In this document: one piece after another, positions 26,047 to 35,141 of the stretch
How the letters are laid out: every line of letters begins with the position of its first letter
Position numbering within the stretch: the first letter of the stretch is position 1
NCBI RefSeq assembly: GCF_011758565.1
Contig: NZ_JAAMOX010000002.1
Span: 558,001-622,000, forward strand
Direction: 5' to 3'
Source: Lysinibacter cavernae
Lineage (GTDB): Bacteria > Actinomycetota > Actinomycetes > Actinomycetales > Microbacteriaceae
DNA length: 64,000 bases
Program-made: the position numbers and the translations under genes
Notes under the pieces: generated by a model
Databases searched by the model: none
Told to the model about the DNA's origin: nothing
Seen by the model: the letters and a program-made list of their open reading frames with translations, nothing else

Positions 26047-27108
26047 ATGAGTTCAGCCTGGGTGATACGGTCCGGAAAGTTTGGGGAACGAGACCAGTGG
26101 GCTATTAGCAATGGACTCTCTGGCGCGGGGTTCCCTGAGATTCCTGACCTCACCGGCTGCACAACAAGGGAAGACGTTGCTGAGATTGTTCGCACATCGT
26201 TCCCAGAGATCAGCGCACCATCTCTCGCGAACATTACCGGCCAGCTTTGGGCTCTGAGAGCTCGCATTCAGCCTGGCGACCTGCTCATCATGCCGCTCAA
26301 AACAACCAAACAGATAGCCATGGGCCGCGTGCGTACCGGCTACTCATACAGGGCCGATGAGCCGCTTACGTCACAGCGGCACATTGTCGAAGTCGACTGG
26401 CAGATAACAGATCTCCCCCGAACAGAGGTTAAACAGGATTTGCTGTATACCCTCGGTAGCGCGCTCTCAATCTTTGCTCCGACAAAGAACCACGCGGTCT
26501 CAAGGCTGGAGGCCATCCTTCGGACTGGCACAGACCCAGGACAGCTCCCATTCCTCCATACAGAGAGCTCAACTTCACCAGTCAGTGCTCTCGAAGATTC
26601 GCCAGACCTTGACGATGTTGACGAGCCTGAGCTACACGCGGATATCGTTGAAGTCGCCCGCGACAGAATTACTGCCCGAATTGCAGAGGAATTTGCGGGA
26701 CACGATCTCACGCTCCTCATCATGTGCATCCTTGAGGCCGAAGGCTTTACCTGCACGATGGCTCCCCCCGGTCCTGACGGTGGCATTGACATCGTTGCTG
26801 GGCGGGGCTTGTTTGGGATGGACAGTCCTCGCTTGATCGTTCAGGTCAAGTCGGGATCGCAAGTTGCCGACCCCGTTGTACGAGACTTGTCAGGCGTCGT
26901 TCATTCACAGGGTGCCGATCAAGGATTGCTTGTCGCGTGGGGCGGTCTCACGAGACCGGCACGCGTTTCAATTCAAGCCCAACAGTTTCGACTCAGGGCC
27001 TGGACCGCGGATGACGTTGTTGACGCAGTCATGCGATCGTACGACAGGCTTCCCGAGGAGATTCAGACGCGCCTCCCCCTCAAGCAGGTTTGGATGCTCG
27101 CTGAGTAA
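26047..27108 (+). CDS. Mrr-like type IV (modification-dependent) restriction endonuclease
   Basis: 353 residues, ATG with AAGGAG eight bases upstream. The C-terminal third is an Mrr-type PD-(D/E)xK nuclease: 'GPDGGIDIVAG' supplies D248 and 'IVQVKSG' supplies Q266-x-K268. The N-terminal region (about residues 5-120, with 'LWALRARIQPGDLLIMPLKTTKQIAMGRV') has the pattern of an EVE/PUA-like reader domain, which binds modified bases in related enzymes. The family cleaves methylated or otherwise modified foreign DNA in the cytoplasm. No methyltransferase partner is nearby, as expected for type IV. The gene stands alone between two 71-bp copies of one palindrome, suggesting insertion or mobilisation as a cassette. 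The exact modification recognised is unknown. Confidence 0.85.
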   Translation: MSSAWVIRSGKFGERDQWAISNGLSGAGFPEIPDLTGCTTREDVAEIVRTSFPEISAPSLANITGQLWALRARIQPGDLLIMPLKTTKQIAMGRVRTGYSYRADEPLTSQRHIVEVDWQITDLPRTEVKQDLLYTLGSALSIFAPTKNHAVSRLEAILRTGTDPGQLPFLHTESSTSPVSALEDSPDLDDVDEPELHADIVEVARDRITARIAEEFAGHDLTLLIMCILEAEGFTCTMAPPGPDGGIDIVAGRGLFGMDSPRLIVQVKSGSQVADPVVRDLSGVVHSQGADQGLLVAWGGLTRPARVSIQAQQFRLRAWTADDVVDAVMRSYDRLPEEIQTRLPLKQVWMLAE

Positions 27109-27150
27109 ACACCCAGCGGTTCTGTCTTGAACCGCTGCGAGAACCCGGCG

Positions 27151-27221
27151 ACCAATCGAGTCGGACCATTCGGCCCTCCCCCACGCGGGGGAAGGCCAGA
27201 ACGGCCCGGCTCGATTGCGTT
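27151..27221. repeat. Palindromic element A, copy 2 (71 bp)
   Basis: Matches 25915-25985 at 70 of 71 bases in the same orientation. A diverged third copy lies at 36136-36196. Confidence 0.9.
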
Positions 27222-27274
27222 TATGCGCCGGGATCACCGCAATTAAGTCGCAAAGCAACTTAGTGTGTGCTGAA

Positions 27275-27294
27275 TATAGTTGTGGACAAACTAT
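27275..27294 (+). promoter_or_regulatory. Operator/promoter before the catabolic cluster
   Basis: ATAGTT (27276-27281) and AACTAT (27289-27294) flank TTGTGGACAA, a TTGT-N2-ACAA dyad of the type bound by GntR-family repressors. TATAGT at 27275-27280 is a plausible -10 inside it. No GntR gene is in the window, so the regulator is unknown. Confidence 0.4.
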
Positions 27295-27367
27295 GTTTGG
27301 CTCGGCATCCTTGAGAGCATGCCCGGCGGTCACGTACCGCAAGACTCTCAATGAGGAGATGCCCCCA

Positions 27368-27682
27368 ATGACCACGTTTGCCGTCACCTACAGCTACTCA
27401 ACGGATGCCGAAAACATCGCCAAGCGAGACGCCCACCGACCAGCCCACGTCGAGTTCCTGACAACCCAGTTCAACGCACAACGGCTGCTCGTATCCGGCC
27501 CCTTTGGTCCGGAAGAAGCCCCTGGCGCCCTGTTGATCTTCAACGCCGAGAGCAAAGCCGCCCTCGAAACACTGCTCAACGCAGACCCGTTCCACGTGCA
27601 GGGCCTGATCGCCGAGCGCAACATCCGCCAGTGGAACATCTTCTTTGGCGAGATCACGCCGGCAGCCAAGTCGGCGGCGTAA
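27368..27682 (+). CDS. YciI-like protein
   Basis: 104 residues. ATG 27368 has GAGGAG nine bases upstream; an in-frame ATG at 27359 touches that site and is rejected. The ferredoxin-like YCII pattern is present: 'DAHRPAHVEFLTTQ' with the conserved His, 'GPFGPEEAPGALLIF', and 'NADPFHVQGLI' with the conserved Asp-Pro-Phe. Relatives include small lyases or dehydrochlorinases in aromatic pathways and proteins of unknown role. As first gene of a unit with three oxidoreductases and a transporter, it may process a pathway intermediate. Confidence 0.8.
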   Translation: MTTFAVTYSYSTDAENIAKRDAHRPAHVEFLTTQFNAQRLLVSGPFGPEEAPGALLIFNAESKAALETLLNADPFHVQGLIAERNIRQWNIFFGEITPAAKSAA

Positions 27683-27883
27683 CCAGACCCAACCACGCAC
27701 GACACCACCCCGAGGCTTCCTGGCTCGGGTCATTCCGTCGACCCGTTGAGGCCAGCCGAACTGCCAATTCAGCTACCAAACCGGCTCACCGCACTGGCCG
27801 TGGCAACCGGATTCCGGCATCATCAGCTGCTGGCAACCGACACTCAACCGTTCACTCCCGCAGCCCTACCCGCAAGGACTCTC

Positions 27884-28927
27884 ATGCGCATCGCTCGCAC
27901 CGTTTCACGCGAAACCATCAACTACGAAACAGCCGAAGACCCAACGCCTGCGGAGGGCGAGGCCCTCATCCGCATCCACAACGTGACCCTGTGCGGAACA
28001 GACCTGCACATCTGGGAGGACGACTACGCAACCGAACTCCCGATTATTCAGGGGCACGAGTTCGCGGGTGTTATCGAACAGATCAACGGAACGAGTGACC
28101 GGTTCAGTGTCGGCGACCGTATTGCGGTTTCTCCCATGTTTTTCTGCGGCGAATGCTACGCGTGCAGCATCGGCCGTGTGAACGCCTGCACCCACATGTC
28201 GGTGTACGGATGCTACGAGGACGGTTCGCTTGTTGAACTCATGAGCGTCCCCCTTGAGAAGCTCTACCCGGTGCCTGATGCCCTTCCTATGCACCTCGCC
28301 CCACTCTCAGAACCAATGAGCATCGCAATGCAGGCCGTCAACCGGGGCCGCCCCGTCGCTGGCGAAACCGCCGTTGTGCTTGGCTGCGGACCAATCGGGC
28401 TACTGGCAACGCTCTACCTCACCGAACTCGGCGTTCAGGTCATTGCCGCCGACACCGTCGAGGATCGCTGCGCGTTTGCACAGGAGTTTGGCGCGAACGA
28501 GACGTTTGTGGTTGACCCATCGGCTCCGTTTCCGAACGAACAGCAGGCGGCACGCATCGCCGAACTCACCGCAGGCCAGGGACCATCGCTCATCATCGAG
28601 GCGACGGGCCAACCGTCGTCGCTTGGCAACGCCATCCAGATGGTCGCGACCGCCGGCCGAGTCGTGCAGGTTGGCATCTCCGACAAGCTCGCGGAGCTCT
28701 CCATGCGGGTGCTCCCCGTGAAGGAGATCGATCTCATCGGCAGCCGGAACAGCCAAAACCTCATCGGCGAATCACTCGACCTGCTCGGAAGGCACGTGCC
28801 AGAGGCAACCGCGCTCGTCACCCACACGTTTGCCTTTGACAACCTCAACGCCGCTTTTGAGACCATGCGCAGCCGCGACGCTGTGGTTGGCAAGGTCCTC
28901 ATCTCGATGCCAGGAGCCACAATATGA
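27884..28927 (+). CDS. Zinc-dependent medium-chain alcohol dehydrogenase
   Basis: 347 residues from ATG 27884, which has CAAGGAC upstream; a longer frame to 27746 lacks domain similarity. Catalytic zinc ligands are C37 ('TLCGTDLH') and H58-E59 ('GHEF'). Structural zinc cysteines are C88, C91, C94 and C102 ('FFCGECYACSIGRVNAC'). The NAD(P) Rossmann motif is 'GCGPIGLLATLYL'. It resembles threonine/sorbitol dehydrogenases and should oxidise a secondary alcohol on a polyol or cyclic substrate. It overlaps the next gene by ATGA, so the two are translated together. Substrate not determinable from sequence. Confidence 0.88.
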   Translation: MRIARTVSRETINYETAEDPTPAEGEALIRIHNVTLCGTDLHIWEDDYATELPIIQGHEFAGVIEQINGTSDRFSVGDRIAVSPMFFCGECYACSIGRVNACTHMSVYGCYEDGSLVELMSVPLEKLYPVPDALPMHLAPLSEPMSIAMQAVNRGRPVAGETAVVLGCGPIGLLATLYLTELGVQVIAADTVEDRCAFAQEFGANETFVVDPSAPFPNEQQAARIAELTAGQGPSLIIEATGQPSSLGNAIQMVATAGRVVQVGISDKLAELSMRVLPVKEIDLIGSRNSQNLIGESLDLLGRHVPEATALVTHTFAFDNLNAAFETMRSRDAVVGKVLISMPGATI

Positions 28928-30543
28928 TCACCACGAACCCCGAACTCCTCAACGCACGGTACGACGTCGCCGTGATTGGCAGTGGCGCGGCGGGGCTCGT
29001 TGCCGCGGTCCGCGCCGCGGATGCCGGACACAGCGTCATCGTGCTTGAAAAAGCAACGACCCTCGGCGGCACAAGCGGCCTGTCTGGCGGCGTCCTGTGG
29101 GCACCAAATAATCACCTCATGCGCGAATCCGGGTTTGACGATTCTGATGAGCAAGGCCGCGACTACCTGACCGCCGCAGCGGGTGACCGCATGTCTCCTG
29201 CCGAAATCGACTGGTACATCCAGACCTCCAAGCGGGCGGTGCAGTTTCTTGATGCCGAAACCCACGTCAGCCTCGTACCTCTCGGCCGGCCCGATTACCA
29301 CGTGGAATGGCCAGGCTCAACAACGGGTGGGCGAGGCCTCGACAATAACGAGTTCAACCCTGCCGACTACGACCCTGCCATCGGCGCGCACCTTCGCAAG
29401 CCAACCTACTTTCCGCTCATCAGCATGAGCGAGCGCGACGGCCTGAACGGTTCCGCGCCGGATGCCGAGCTACTCGCGAGCAGGAAGGCAACTGGCGTGC
29501 GCACGATGGGCGGGGCGCTGGTTGGTAATCTGCTCGCTTCGGCTCTTGAGCGAGGCATCCATGTGGTGAGGGATGCGAGGGTCACCGGCCTCAGCCGGTC
29601 GGCAGATGGTGGGTGGTCGCTCACCATGCGCGACGGGGCATTCTCTCTTGCGGCCAACAACGTGGTGATCGCCTCTGGCGGTTTTGAGTGGAACGCCGAG
29701 CTTGTCTCCGCCCTCCTTCCCTTCACAATCACCCCGATTAGCGCGCCGTCAAACGAGGGCGACGGCCTCGCGCTTGGGCTCGGAGTTGGCGGCTCGCTCG
29801 ACGAGCTCACGCATATCTGGGGCGTTCCGGTCATCACCCCGCCGTCGGACACCTACGACGGCAAGCAGTCTGGCCGCATGGGCAACGTCGAGATGACGCT
29901 CCCGGGTTCCATCACGGTGAATGCCGCCGGAAAACGCTTTGTCAACGAGGCGCTCAATTACCACGATCTCACCCGGGTATTTGGCAACGTTGACCCGATC
30001 ACCTCCAAACCGGCAAATTCGCCAGCCTGGCTGGTGTTTGACCACCGCTTCCTGAGCAGGTATCCGGTCGCTGGTTCCACGCCCGGAACGCCAACAGAGT
30101 GGATGATTTCGGCTGAGTCTCCCGCGGAACTCGCGACCAAGCTTGGCATCCCGGCCGCGGCCTTCGAAGCGACTCTTGAGCGGTTCAACGCGGATGCCGC
30201 GGCCGGCATCGACACCGAGTTTGGCCGCGGTTCAACGCCGCAGGACATCCACCTCGGCGACGCCAACAACCTCCCGAATCCGTGCCTTGCCCCCTTGGCA
30301 ACCGGCCCGTTCTACGCCGTCCCGCTACACCCAGGCGCGCTCGGAACCGCAGGCGGCCTTCGGGTCAACCTCGACGGGCAAGCCCTTGATTTCAACAGCA
30401 CCCCAATCGAGGGGCTCTACGCGGCCGGCAACTGCTCGGCCACGGCATTCCGTGACGCATACCCAGGCGGCGGCGCAACCCTCGGCTCGGCCATCACCCG
30501 TGGCTTTGCCGTCGGAGAGCACCTCGCAGCACAACGCAGCTAA
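28924..30543 (+). CDS. FAD-dependent dehydrogenase (3-ketosteroid dehydrogenase/fumarate reductase flavoprotein family)
   Basis: 539 residues. The N-terminus has the dinucleotide motif 'IGSGAAGLVAAVRAADAGHSVIVLEK' and the family's 'GGTSGLSGGVLWAPNN'. The C-terminus has the FAD-closing motif 'GLYAAGNCSATAFRDAYPGGGATLGSAITRGF'. Members introduce or reduce C=C bonds next to a carbonyl, as in 3-ketosteroid delta-1-dehydrogenases and urocanate or fumarate reductases. The absence of heme-binding and FMN domains makes a simple cytoplasmic dehydrogenase likely. ATGA overlap with the alcohol dehydrogenase suggests successive steps: alcohol to ketone, then desaturation or reduction. Confidence 0.85.
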   Translation: MITTNPELLNARYDVAVIGSGAAGLVAAVRAADAGHSVIVLEKATTLGGTSGLSGGVLWAPNNHLMRESGFDDSDEQGRDYLTAAAGDRMSPAEIDWYIQTSKRAVQFLDAETHVSLVPLGRPDYHVEWPGSTTGGRGLDNNEFNPADYDPAIGAHLRKPTYFPLISMSERDGLNGSAPDAELLASRKATGVRTMGGALVGNLLASALERGIHVVRDARVTGLSRSADGGWSLTMRDGAFSLAANNVVIASGGFEWNAELVSALLPFTITPISAPSNEGDGLALGLGVGGSLDELTHIWGVPVITPPSDTYDGKQSGRMGNVEMTLPGSITVNAAGKRFVNEALNYHDLTRVFGNVDPITSKPANSPAWLVFDHRFLSRYPVAGSTPGTPTEWMISAESPAELATKLGIPAAAFEATLERFNADAAAGIDTEFGRGSTPQDIHLGDANNLPNPCLAPLATGPFYAVPLHPGALGTAGGLRVNLDGQALDFNSTPIEGLYAAGNCSATAFRDAYPGGGATLGSAITRGFAVGEHLAAQRS

Positions 30544-30591
30544 CGCTCACATTCGAGCGTTTTCCCTTCACCAACCAGAATCGAGTTCACG

Positions 30592-31995
30592 ATGTCAACG
30601 ACGACACCATCTCTCAGCCGCCCTGCCGCGATAAAGCCGCCACGAAACGAGGCCAAACGGGCAGCCGTTGCAGCTTTCCTCGGCGGCATGCTTGAGTACT
30701 ACGACTTCTTCATCTACGCCTCGGCCTCTGCCCTCGTCTTCGGCGTGGTCTTTTTCCCAGAGAATGGCGCCGCTGGAACCTTCATGTCGCTCGCGACGTT
30801 TGGTGTTGCCTACGTTGCCCGCCCGTTTGGCGCCATTGTGCTCGGGCACTTCGGTGACAAGATCGGGCGCAAGAATGTGCTCGTGTTCTCCCTCATGCTG
30901 ATGGGCGGCGCGACCTTCCTCATCGGCTGTCTTCCCAGTTATGATTCCATCGGCATTTGGGCGCCCATCCTCTTGGTTGTCCTTCGCCTGCTCCAGGGCC
31001 TCTCGGCTGGCGGCGAAACGGCGGGCGCAAGCTCACTCACGATCGAGCACGCCCCAGCCAAGAAGCGTGCCTTCTACGGCAGCTGGACCATGAACGGGAT
31101 CGCTGCCGGCATCATCCTCGCGAGCCTCACCTTCATTCCCGTCGCCGCAATGCCAGACGAGCAGCTTTACTCGTGGGGCTGGCGCATTCCGTTCTGGGCA
31201 AGCATCATTGTGCTGGTTGTTGCGTACCTCGTTCGCCGCACGCTTGCGGAGCCTGAGATCTTTGAGGAGACCAAAGAGAAGGATGACACGGCGAAGATTC
31301 CGCTGTTCGAACTCTTCCGCTACCACTGGGTGAGCGTCATTCGCCTCGCGCTGTGTGCGCTGTTTACGGTTGTAAACTCGATCGTTTCGGTGTTTGCCCT
31401 GAACTACGCCACTGGAAGTGTTGGGATCGAGAAGCCGTTTATGCTCACGGTCGCAATTGGCGCAAACGTCGTTGCCATCCTGTTCCAGACACTCGGCGGC
31501 GTGTGGGCGGACCTCTTTGGCCGCAAGCCCGTCTTCATCATCGGAACGCTTGGCTGCTCGGTCACGATCTTCTTCTACTTCCAGGCGATCAGCTCAGGCA
31601 ACCATGTGCTCATCGTGCTCATGTCGCTGCTCATGACTGGCCTGTTCTACAGCCTCGCCAACGGCATCTACCCTGCGTTTTTCTCGGAGATGTTCTCGGT
31701 GAAGGTCCGTTACTCCGGCATGGCCGTTGGCCTCCAGATTGGGCTCATCGTTGCTGGTTTTTCGCCGGCAATCGCTTCGCTCCTTGTTGGCGAGGATACG
31801 ACCAATTGGCTGCCGGTTGCGATCTTTGTCTCCGTTGTCTGCGCGATCTCGGCAATTGCCGCCATGACGGCAAAGGAGACCTTCAACCTTCCGCTCAACG
31901 CGCTTGGGCTCCGCAAGGGCGAAACACTTCCGGTCGAGCAGTCCGTTGTGGATGCGGCCAAGGACAAGGCCCCCGCCCCAGCCAGCGTGCGCTAA
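30592..31995 (+). CDS. MHS-family major facilitator transporter
   Basis: 467 residues with 12 predicted membrane helices. The loop 2-3 motif 'GHFGDKIGRKNVLVFSLMLMG' and 'LQGLSAGGETAGASSLTIEHAPAKKRAFYGSW' mark the metabolite:H+ symporter subfamily (relatives: KgtP, ShiA, ProP). These import small organic acids or zwitterions. Its place between the flavin dehydrogenase and the enoate reductase suggests it imports the compound the cluster degrades. Substrate unknown; shikimate- or quinate-like acids are one possibility. Confidence 0.9.
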   Translation: MSTTTPSLSRPAAIKPPRNEAKRAAVAAFLGGMLEYYDFFIYASASALVFGVVFFPENGAAGTFMSLATFGVAYVARPFGAIVLGHFGDKIGRKNVLVFSLMLMGGATFLIGCLPSYDSIGIWAPILLVVLRLLQGLSAGGETAGASSLTIEHAPAKKRAFYGSWTMNGIAAGIILASLTFIPVAAMPDEQLYSWGWRIPFWASIIVLVVAYLVRRTLAEPEIFEETKEKDDTAKIPLFELFRYHWVSVIRLALCALFTVVNSIVSVFALNYATGSVGIEKPFMLTVAIGANVVAILFQTLGGVWADLFGRKPVFIIGTLGCSVTIFFYFQAISSGNHVLIVLMSLLMTGLFYSLANGIYPAFFSEMFSVKVRYSGMAVGLQIGLIVAGFSPAIASLLVGEDTTNWLPVAIFVSVVCAISAIAAMTAKETFNLPLNALGLRKGETLPVEQSVVDAAKDKAPAPASVR

Positions 31996-32031
31996 CCGTT
32001 CCAAAACCCTCCCCTCCTGAAAGAAGCCACC

Positions 32032-34008
32032 ATGTCAGTGCCCGCCTCAATGGTCTCCTCAACGGCCTCCGCAACACGCATCACCAACGCCCCGCTCTCG
32101 CTTGGCGGCGTGACCCTTCGAAACCGCCTCGTTTCCGCCCCGATGGAGCGCAACTACTGCGAGCCGAACGGCCACATGAACGATGTGTACCAGGAGTACC
32201 TGCTGGAGCGGGCACGGGCCGGCGTTGCACTCATCATGACGGAGGCGACGTATGTGCGGGCCGACGGCAAGGGGCGCACGCATCAGCTTGGGGCGCACGA
32301 CGACTCGTGCATCCCTGGCCTTCGTCGCCTGGCCGACGCCCTCCACGCGGAGGGTGCCCTGGTTGGCTGCGAACTCAACCACGGTGGGAGGACAGCGCAG
32401 ACGGCTGTCAGCGGCCTGCCAAACATCGCGCCCTCGCCCGTCGCCTGCGAGGTGGCTGGCGGGCAGGTCCCGCGCGAGATGACGGCGGATGAGGCTCGCG
32501 AACTCGCCGCTGAGTACGGCCGCGCGGCCGCCCGCTGCGTGGAGGCTGGCATCGATGTGCTCAGCATCCACGCGGCGCACGGCTACCTTATCCACCAGTT
32601 CATGTCGCCCATCAGCAACCACCGCACCGACGAGTTCGGCGACCCAGTCGCGTTTCTCAACCTCGTCATTGACGAAGTTCGGGCGGCGGCACCAACGGTG
32701 ACGCTCGGGATGCGCGTTTCGGTTGTCGAGGGCCCCGACGACGGGCTGGATGCCGAGACGACCCTCGCGATCATCGAGCGCGCGCACCTCAACAAACTGG
32801 ACTTCCTCGACATCTCGGCCGGCAGCTACGAGGCCGGCGAATGGATCGTGCAGTCTGGCGAATGGAAGCCTGGCGTGCTGGCCGACTATGCCCTCCGCTA
32901 CCGCAAGTTTGGGCTGCCACTCGGGCTCGCGGGTCGACTGAACAGTCCCGAGATTATCGAGCAGGTGCTCACGGATGGCGTTGCCGAGTTTGTCAGCCTC
33001 GCCCGCGCGCTGCACGCCGACCCGCTCTTCGCGACGGCCTGTCTCGCCGATGCTGCCGAGCCGGTCCGATACCGGCCGTGCATCGCGTGCAACGTGTGCA
33101 TCGACAACCTCGGCGACGGTCCGGTCGGTTGCACGGTCAACCCGGCCGTCGGGCGCGGGCGCGTGCCCGTCGCGACCCCAACCGTTCGACCTGGCACCTC
33201 GGTGATCGTTGCGGGCGCGGGGCCCGCCGGGCTCACGGCCGCCCGCGAGCTTGCTCAGGCAGGAGCCGACGTGACCATTGTTGACCGCGGCTCACGCATC
33301 GGCGGCAACATGGAACTCGCCGCCCAAATGAAGTCAACGCCCGACTTCCACCGCTTCCTCGACTGGTCTGAAGAAGAAAACGAGCGCCTCGGCATCCGCG
33401 TTGAGCTCGGGACAACCCTCACGTCAGAGGATGTCGCCGAGGCCGATCCCTCAGCCGTGGTGCTTGCCACCGGCGGCGAGCCAACCCCCGTTTCCATCCC
33501 CGTCGCGCAGGGTGCCGAGGTTATGACCGTGCAGCAGTGGCTCGACCGGGTGCCCCGCGTCTTCCCTTCCGCCTGCACCGTGTGGGGGTCGGATGCTGTC
33601 GCCATGCAGATCGCCGATTACCTTGCCGACCGTGGCGTTGAAGTACTCGTTGTTGGTGCAGACGCGCAGATCGCACCGGAATCTGGCCGCAGGGCCAAGA
33701 TCCTCGCGGTGCCGCGCCTTGAACAGAACCCGCACGTGCGCATCCGACTGTCGAGCACAATCGCGGCAGTTGAGCTTGGCCGGGTGCTCGTCACCGGCCC
33801 TGGTGGCGAACAAGACTGGCTGGATGCCGCAGGCCCGGTCCTCCTCTCACAGGGCGTGCAGCCCCGCGTGCTCTCTCACCTGCTGCCAGGCGTCACTGCG
33901 CCCGTCGTTGGGGCGGGAACCCTCGTGATGACGGCCCCTGCGACCGTGCGCAATTCGATCCTGTCTGGTTACGACGTTGCCCAAGAGCTGGCTGCAACGC
34001 TGCGGTAG
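32032..34008 (+). CDS. Old-yellow-enzyme/2,4-dienoyl-CoA reductase family flavoenzyme
   Basis: 658 residues. The N-terminal FMN TIM barrel (to about 350) includes 'NRLVSAPMERNY', 'ELNHGGRTAQ' and 'HAAHGYLIHQFMSPISNHRTDEFG'. Next come the iron-sulfur cysteines in 'CIACNVCIDNLGDGPVGCTVNP' ([4Fe-4S] type). The C-terminal half is an NAD(P)/FAD module starting 'VIVAGAGPAGLTAARELAQAGADVTIVDR'. Enzymes of this build reduce activated C=C bonds (2-enoate reductase, 2,4-dienoyl-CoA reductase, bile-acid and trimethylamine relatives). It is the last gene of the catabolic cluster and probably acts on a ring or enone intermediate. Confidence 0.88.
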   Translation: MSVPASMVSSTASATRITNAPLSLGGVTLRNRLVSAPMERNYCEPNGHMNDVYQEYLLERARAGVALIMTEATYVRADGKGRTHQLGAHDDSCIPGLRRLADALHAEGALVGCELNHGGRTAQTAVSGLPNIAPSPVACEVAGGQVPREMTADEARELAAEYGRAAARCVEAGIDVLSIHAAHGYLIHQFMSPISNHRTDEFGDPVAFLNLVIDEVRAAAPTVTLGMRVSVVEGPDDGLDAETTLAIIERAHLNKLDFLDISAGSYEAGEWIVQSGEWKPGVLADYALRYRKFGLPLGLAGRLNSPEIIEQVLTDGVAEFVSLARALHADPLFATACLADAAEPVRYRPCIACNVCIDNLGDGPVGCTVNPAVGRGRVPVATPTVRPGTSVIVAGAGPAGLTAARELAQAGADVTIVDRGSRIGGNMELAAQMKSTPDFHRFLDWSEEENERLGIRVELGTTLTSEDVAEADPSAVVLATGGEPTPVSIPVAQGAEVMTVQQWLDRVPRVFPSACTVWGSDAVAMQIADYLADRGVEVLVVGADAQIAPESGRRAKILAVPRLEQNPHVRIRLSSTIAAVELGRVLVTGPGGEQDWLDAAGPVLLSQGVQPRVLSHLLPGVTAPVVGAGTLVMTAPATVRNSILSGYDVAQELAATLR

Positions 34009-34102
34009 TTGCGCAGGTCGGGGTAATCGGGCAGGTTTCGCAATCTTGTCGTCACAAAGCAGCTGTTTGCATGAGCGCCGATTGCCGTTGTTGTGACGGC
34101 GA

Positions 34103-35107
34103 TCAGGTTAGCTTGTCAAAATACAAATCGACTTCCCTAACCGTTCTGAGCGTTTGCACTTCTTTTAGTATTCGAGTTCTGTCGGATTTTCCTTGCTTCG
34201 CGATCTTGGAAGCATTGTCGTGAAGAATGTATGTCGGCCAACCACGTCTCGTAAATAGGCGAAAAATCGAAGTCCAGGTAATTCCGGCTTGTTCTCTAAA
34301 AGCTGCGGATGCCTCCCGGTACTGCGCCGTTTGCTGGGCTGAATCATGGGCTCGATACGTTGTCATGGAAATATCAAGGATCGGACTGGGGAAGATGTTC
34401 ATGCGCGGCCCTGTGCTGTTTTGTATTTCTTCATGTGTTGAACAAAACCGGAGGAGTTCGGATAGTTGATCAGGAAACCCACAAATTACTCGTGGAACTG
34501 TGACAATAAGGGCCGCCCTCCGCGAGTGATCAACCCATGAAGCGCTAGTCTTAAGAAGCTCAAAGGCTGCTCGACTCCGATGTCCAAAAACAGCTACCCA
34601 CTCTTCAGCGACCCAAGCTTTGACAAATGGATCGGCGTTAAAGTCAACCATCTCGTGACATCGCCTCATCTCAGGTGACGCATAAATATGCCAACCATGC
34701 TCGAGACAACGAATACCTCGCATCGAGATGCAACGGTCATATGCATCTATACCTGCCGCATGGACCGAAAAATCTTCCTCATCGGTGTATCTCCAGAGTG
34801 ATTCAGCTCGATTCTGGTCGCTAACCGACAATGGCGTGTCCTGCCGGCTCTTGTTGCATGACTCACAGGAGGCCAAATAGTTTTTCAGGTGATGTTTCCC
34901 TCCCAACGCAACAGGTATCGCATGGTCCACGTTAAGTGGAGCGGCCTGATGGGGAAGTCCCGTTGCCCCTATTCCCGGCTCTTCGAACCTGAGAATCGAT
35001 GTTTTGCAATGAAAGCAACGACCATCGCTAAGAAAGACAGCCCCATACCTGGCTCGATAATCACGAGTCTTCAAAGAAAGGCTTTCAACGCGGTTATCCC
35101 TTACCAC
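34103..35107 (-). CDS. HNH endonuclease-domain protein, AT-rich gene
   Basis: 334 residues from GTG 35107, which has GAGGAGGGG upstream; the frame extends further but would overlap the LysR gene. The N-terminal part carries a zinc-supported HNH motif: 'CFHC', then 'NVDHAIPVALGGKHHLKNYLASCESCNKSR'. HNH proteins nick or cut DNA in restriction, homing and phage-related systems. The remaining 230 residues match nothing I recognise. The gene is visibly AT-richer than its neighbours and uses rarer codons, suggesting recent transfer. No methylase or partner gene is adjacent. It could be a solitary defence nuclease. Confidence 0.8.
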   Translation of the reverse strand: MVRDNRVESLSLKTRDYRARYGAVFLSDGRCFHCKTSILRFEEPGIGATGLPHQAAPLNVDHAIPVALGGKHHLKNYLASCESCNKSRQDTPLSVSDQNRAESLWRYTDEEDFSVHAAGIDAYDRCISMRGIRCLEHGWHIYASPEMRRCHEMVDFNADPFVKAWVAEEWVAVFGHRSRAAFELLKTSASWVDHSRRAALIVTVPRVICGFPDQLSELLRFCSTHEEIQNSTGPRMNIFPSPILDISMTTYRAHDSAQQTAQYREASAAFREQAGITWTSIFRLFTRRGWPTYILHDNASKIAKQGKSDRTRILKEVQTLRTVREVDLYFDKLT

Positions 35108-35141
35108 AGGCCCCTCCTCGACACAGATCTTGGTATAAGTG

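Noticed and set aside
34050-34098. CGTCACAA/TTGTGACG inverted repeat past the enoate reductase gene
   Set aside because: Arms are only 8 bp with a spacer of more than 30 bases; too weak to call against the longer palindromes.
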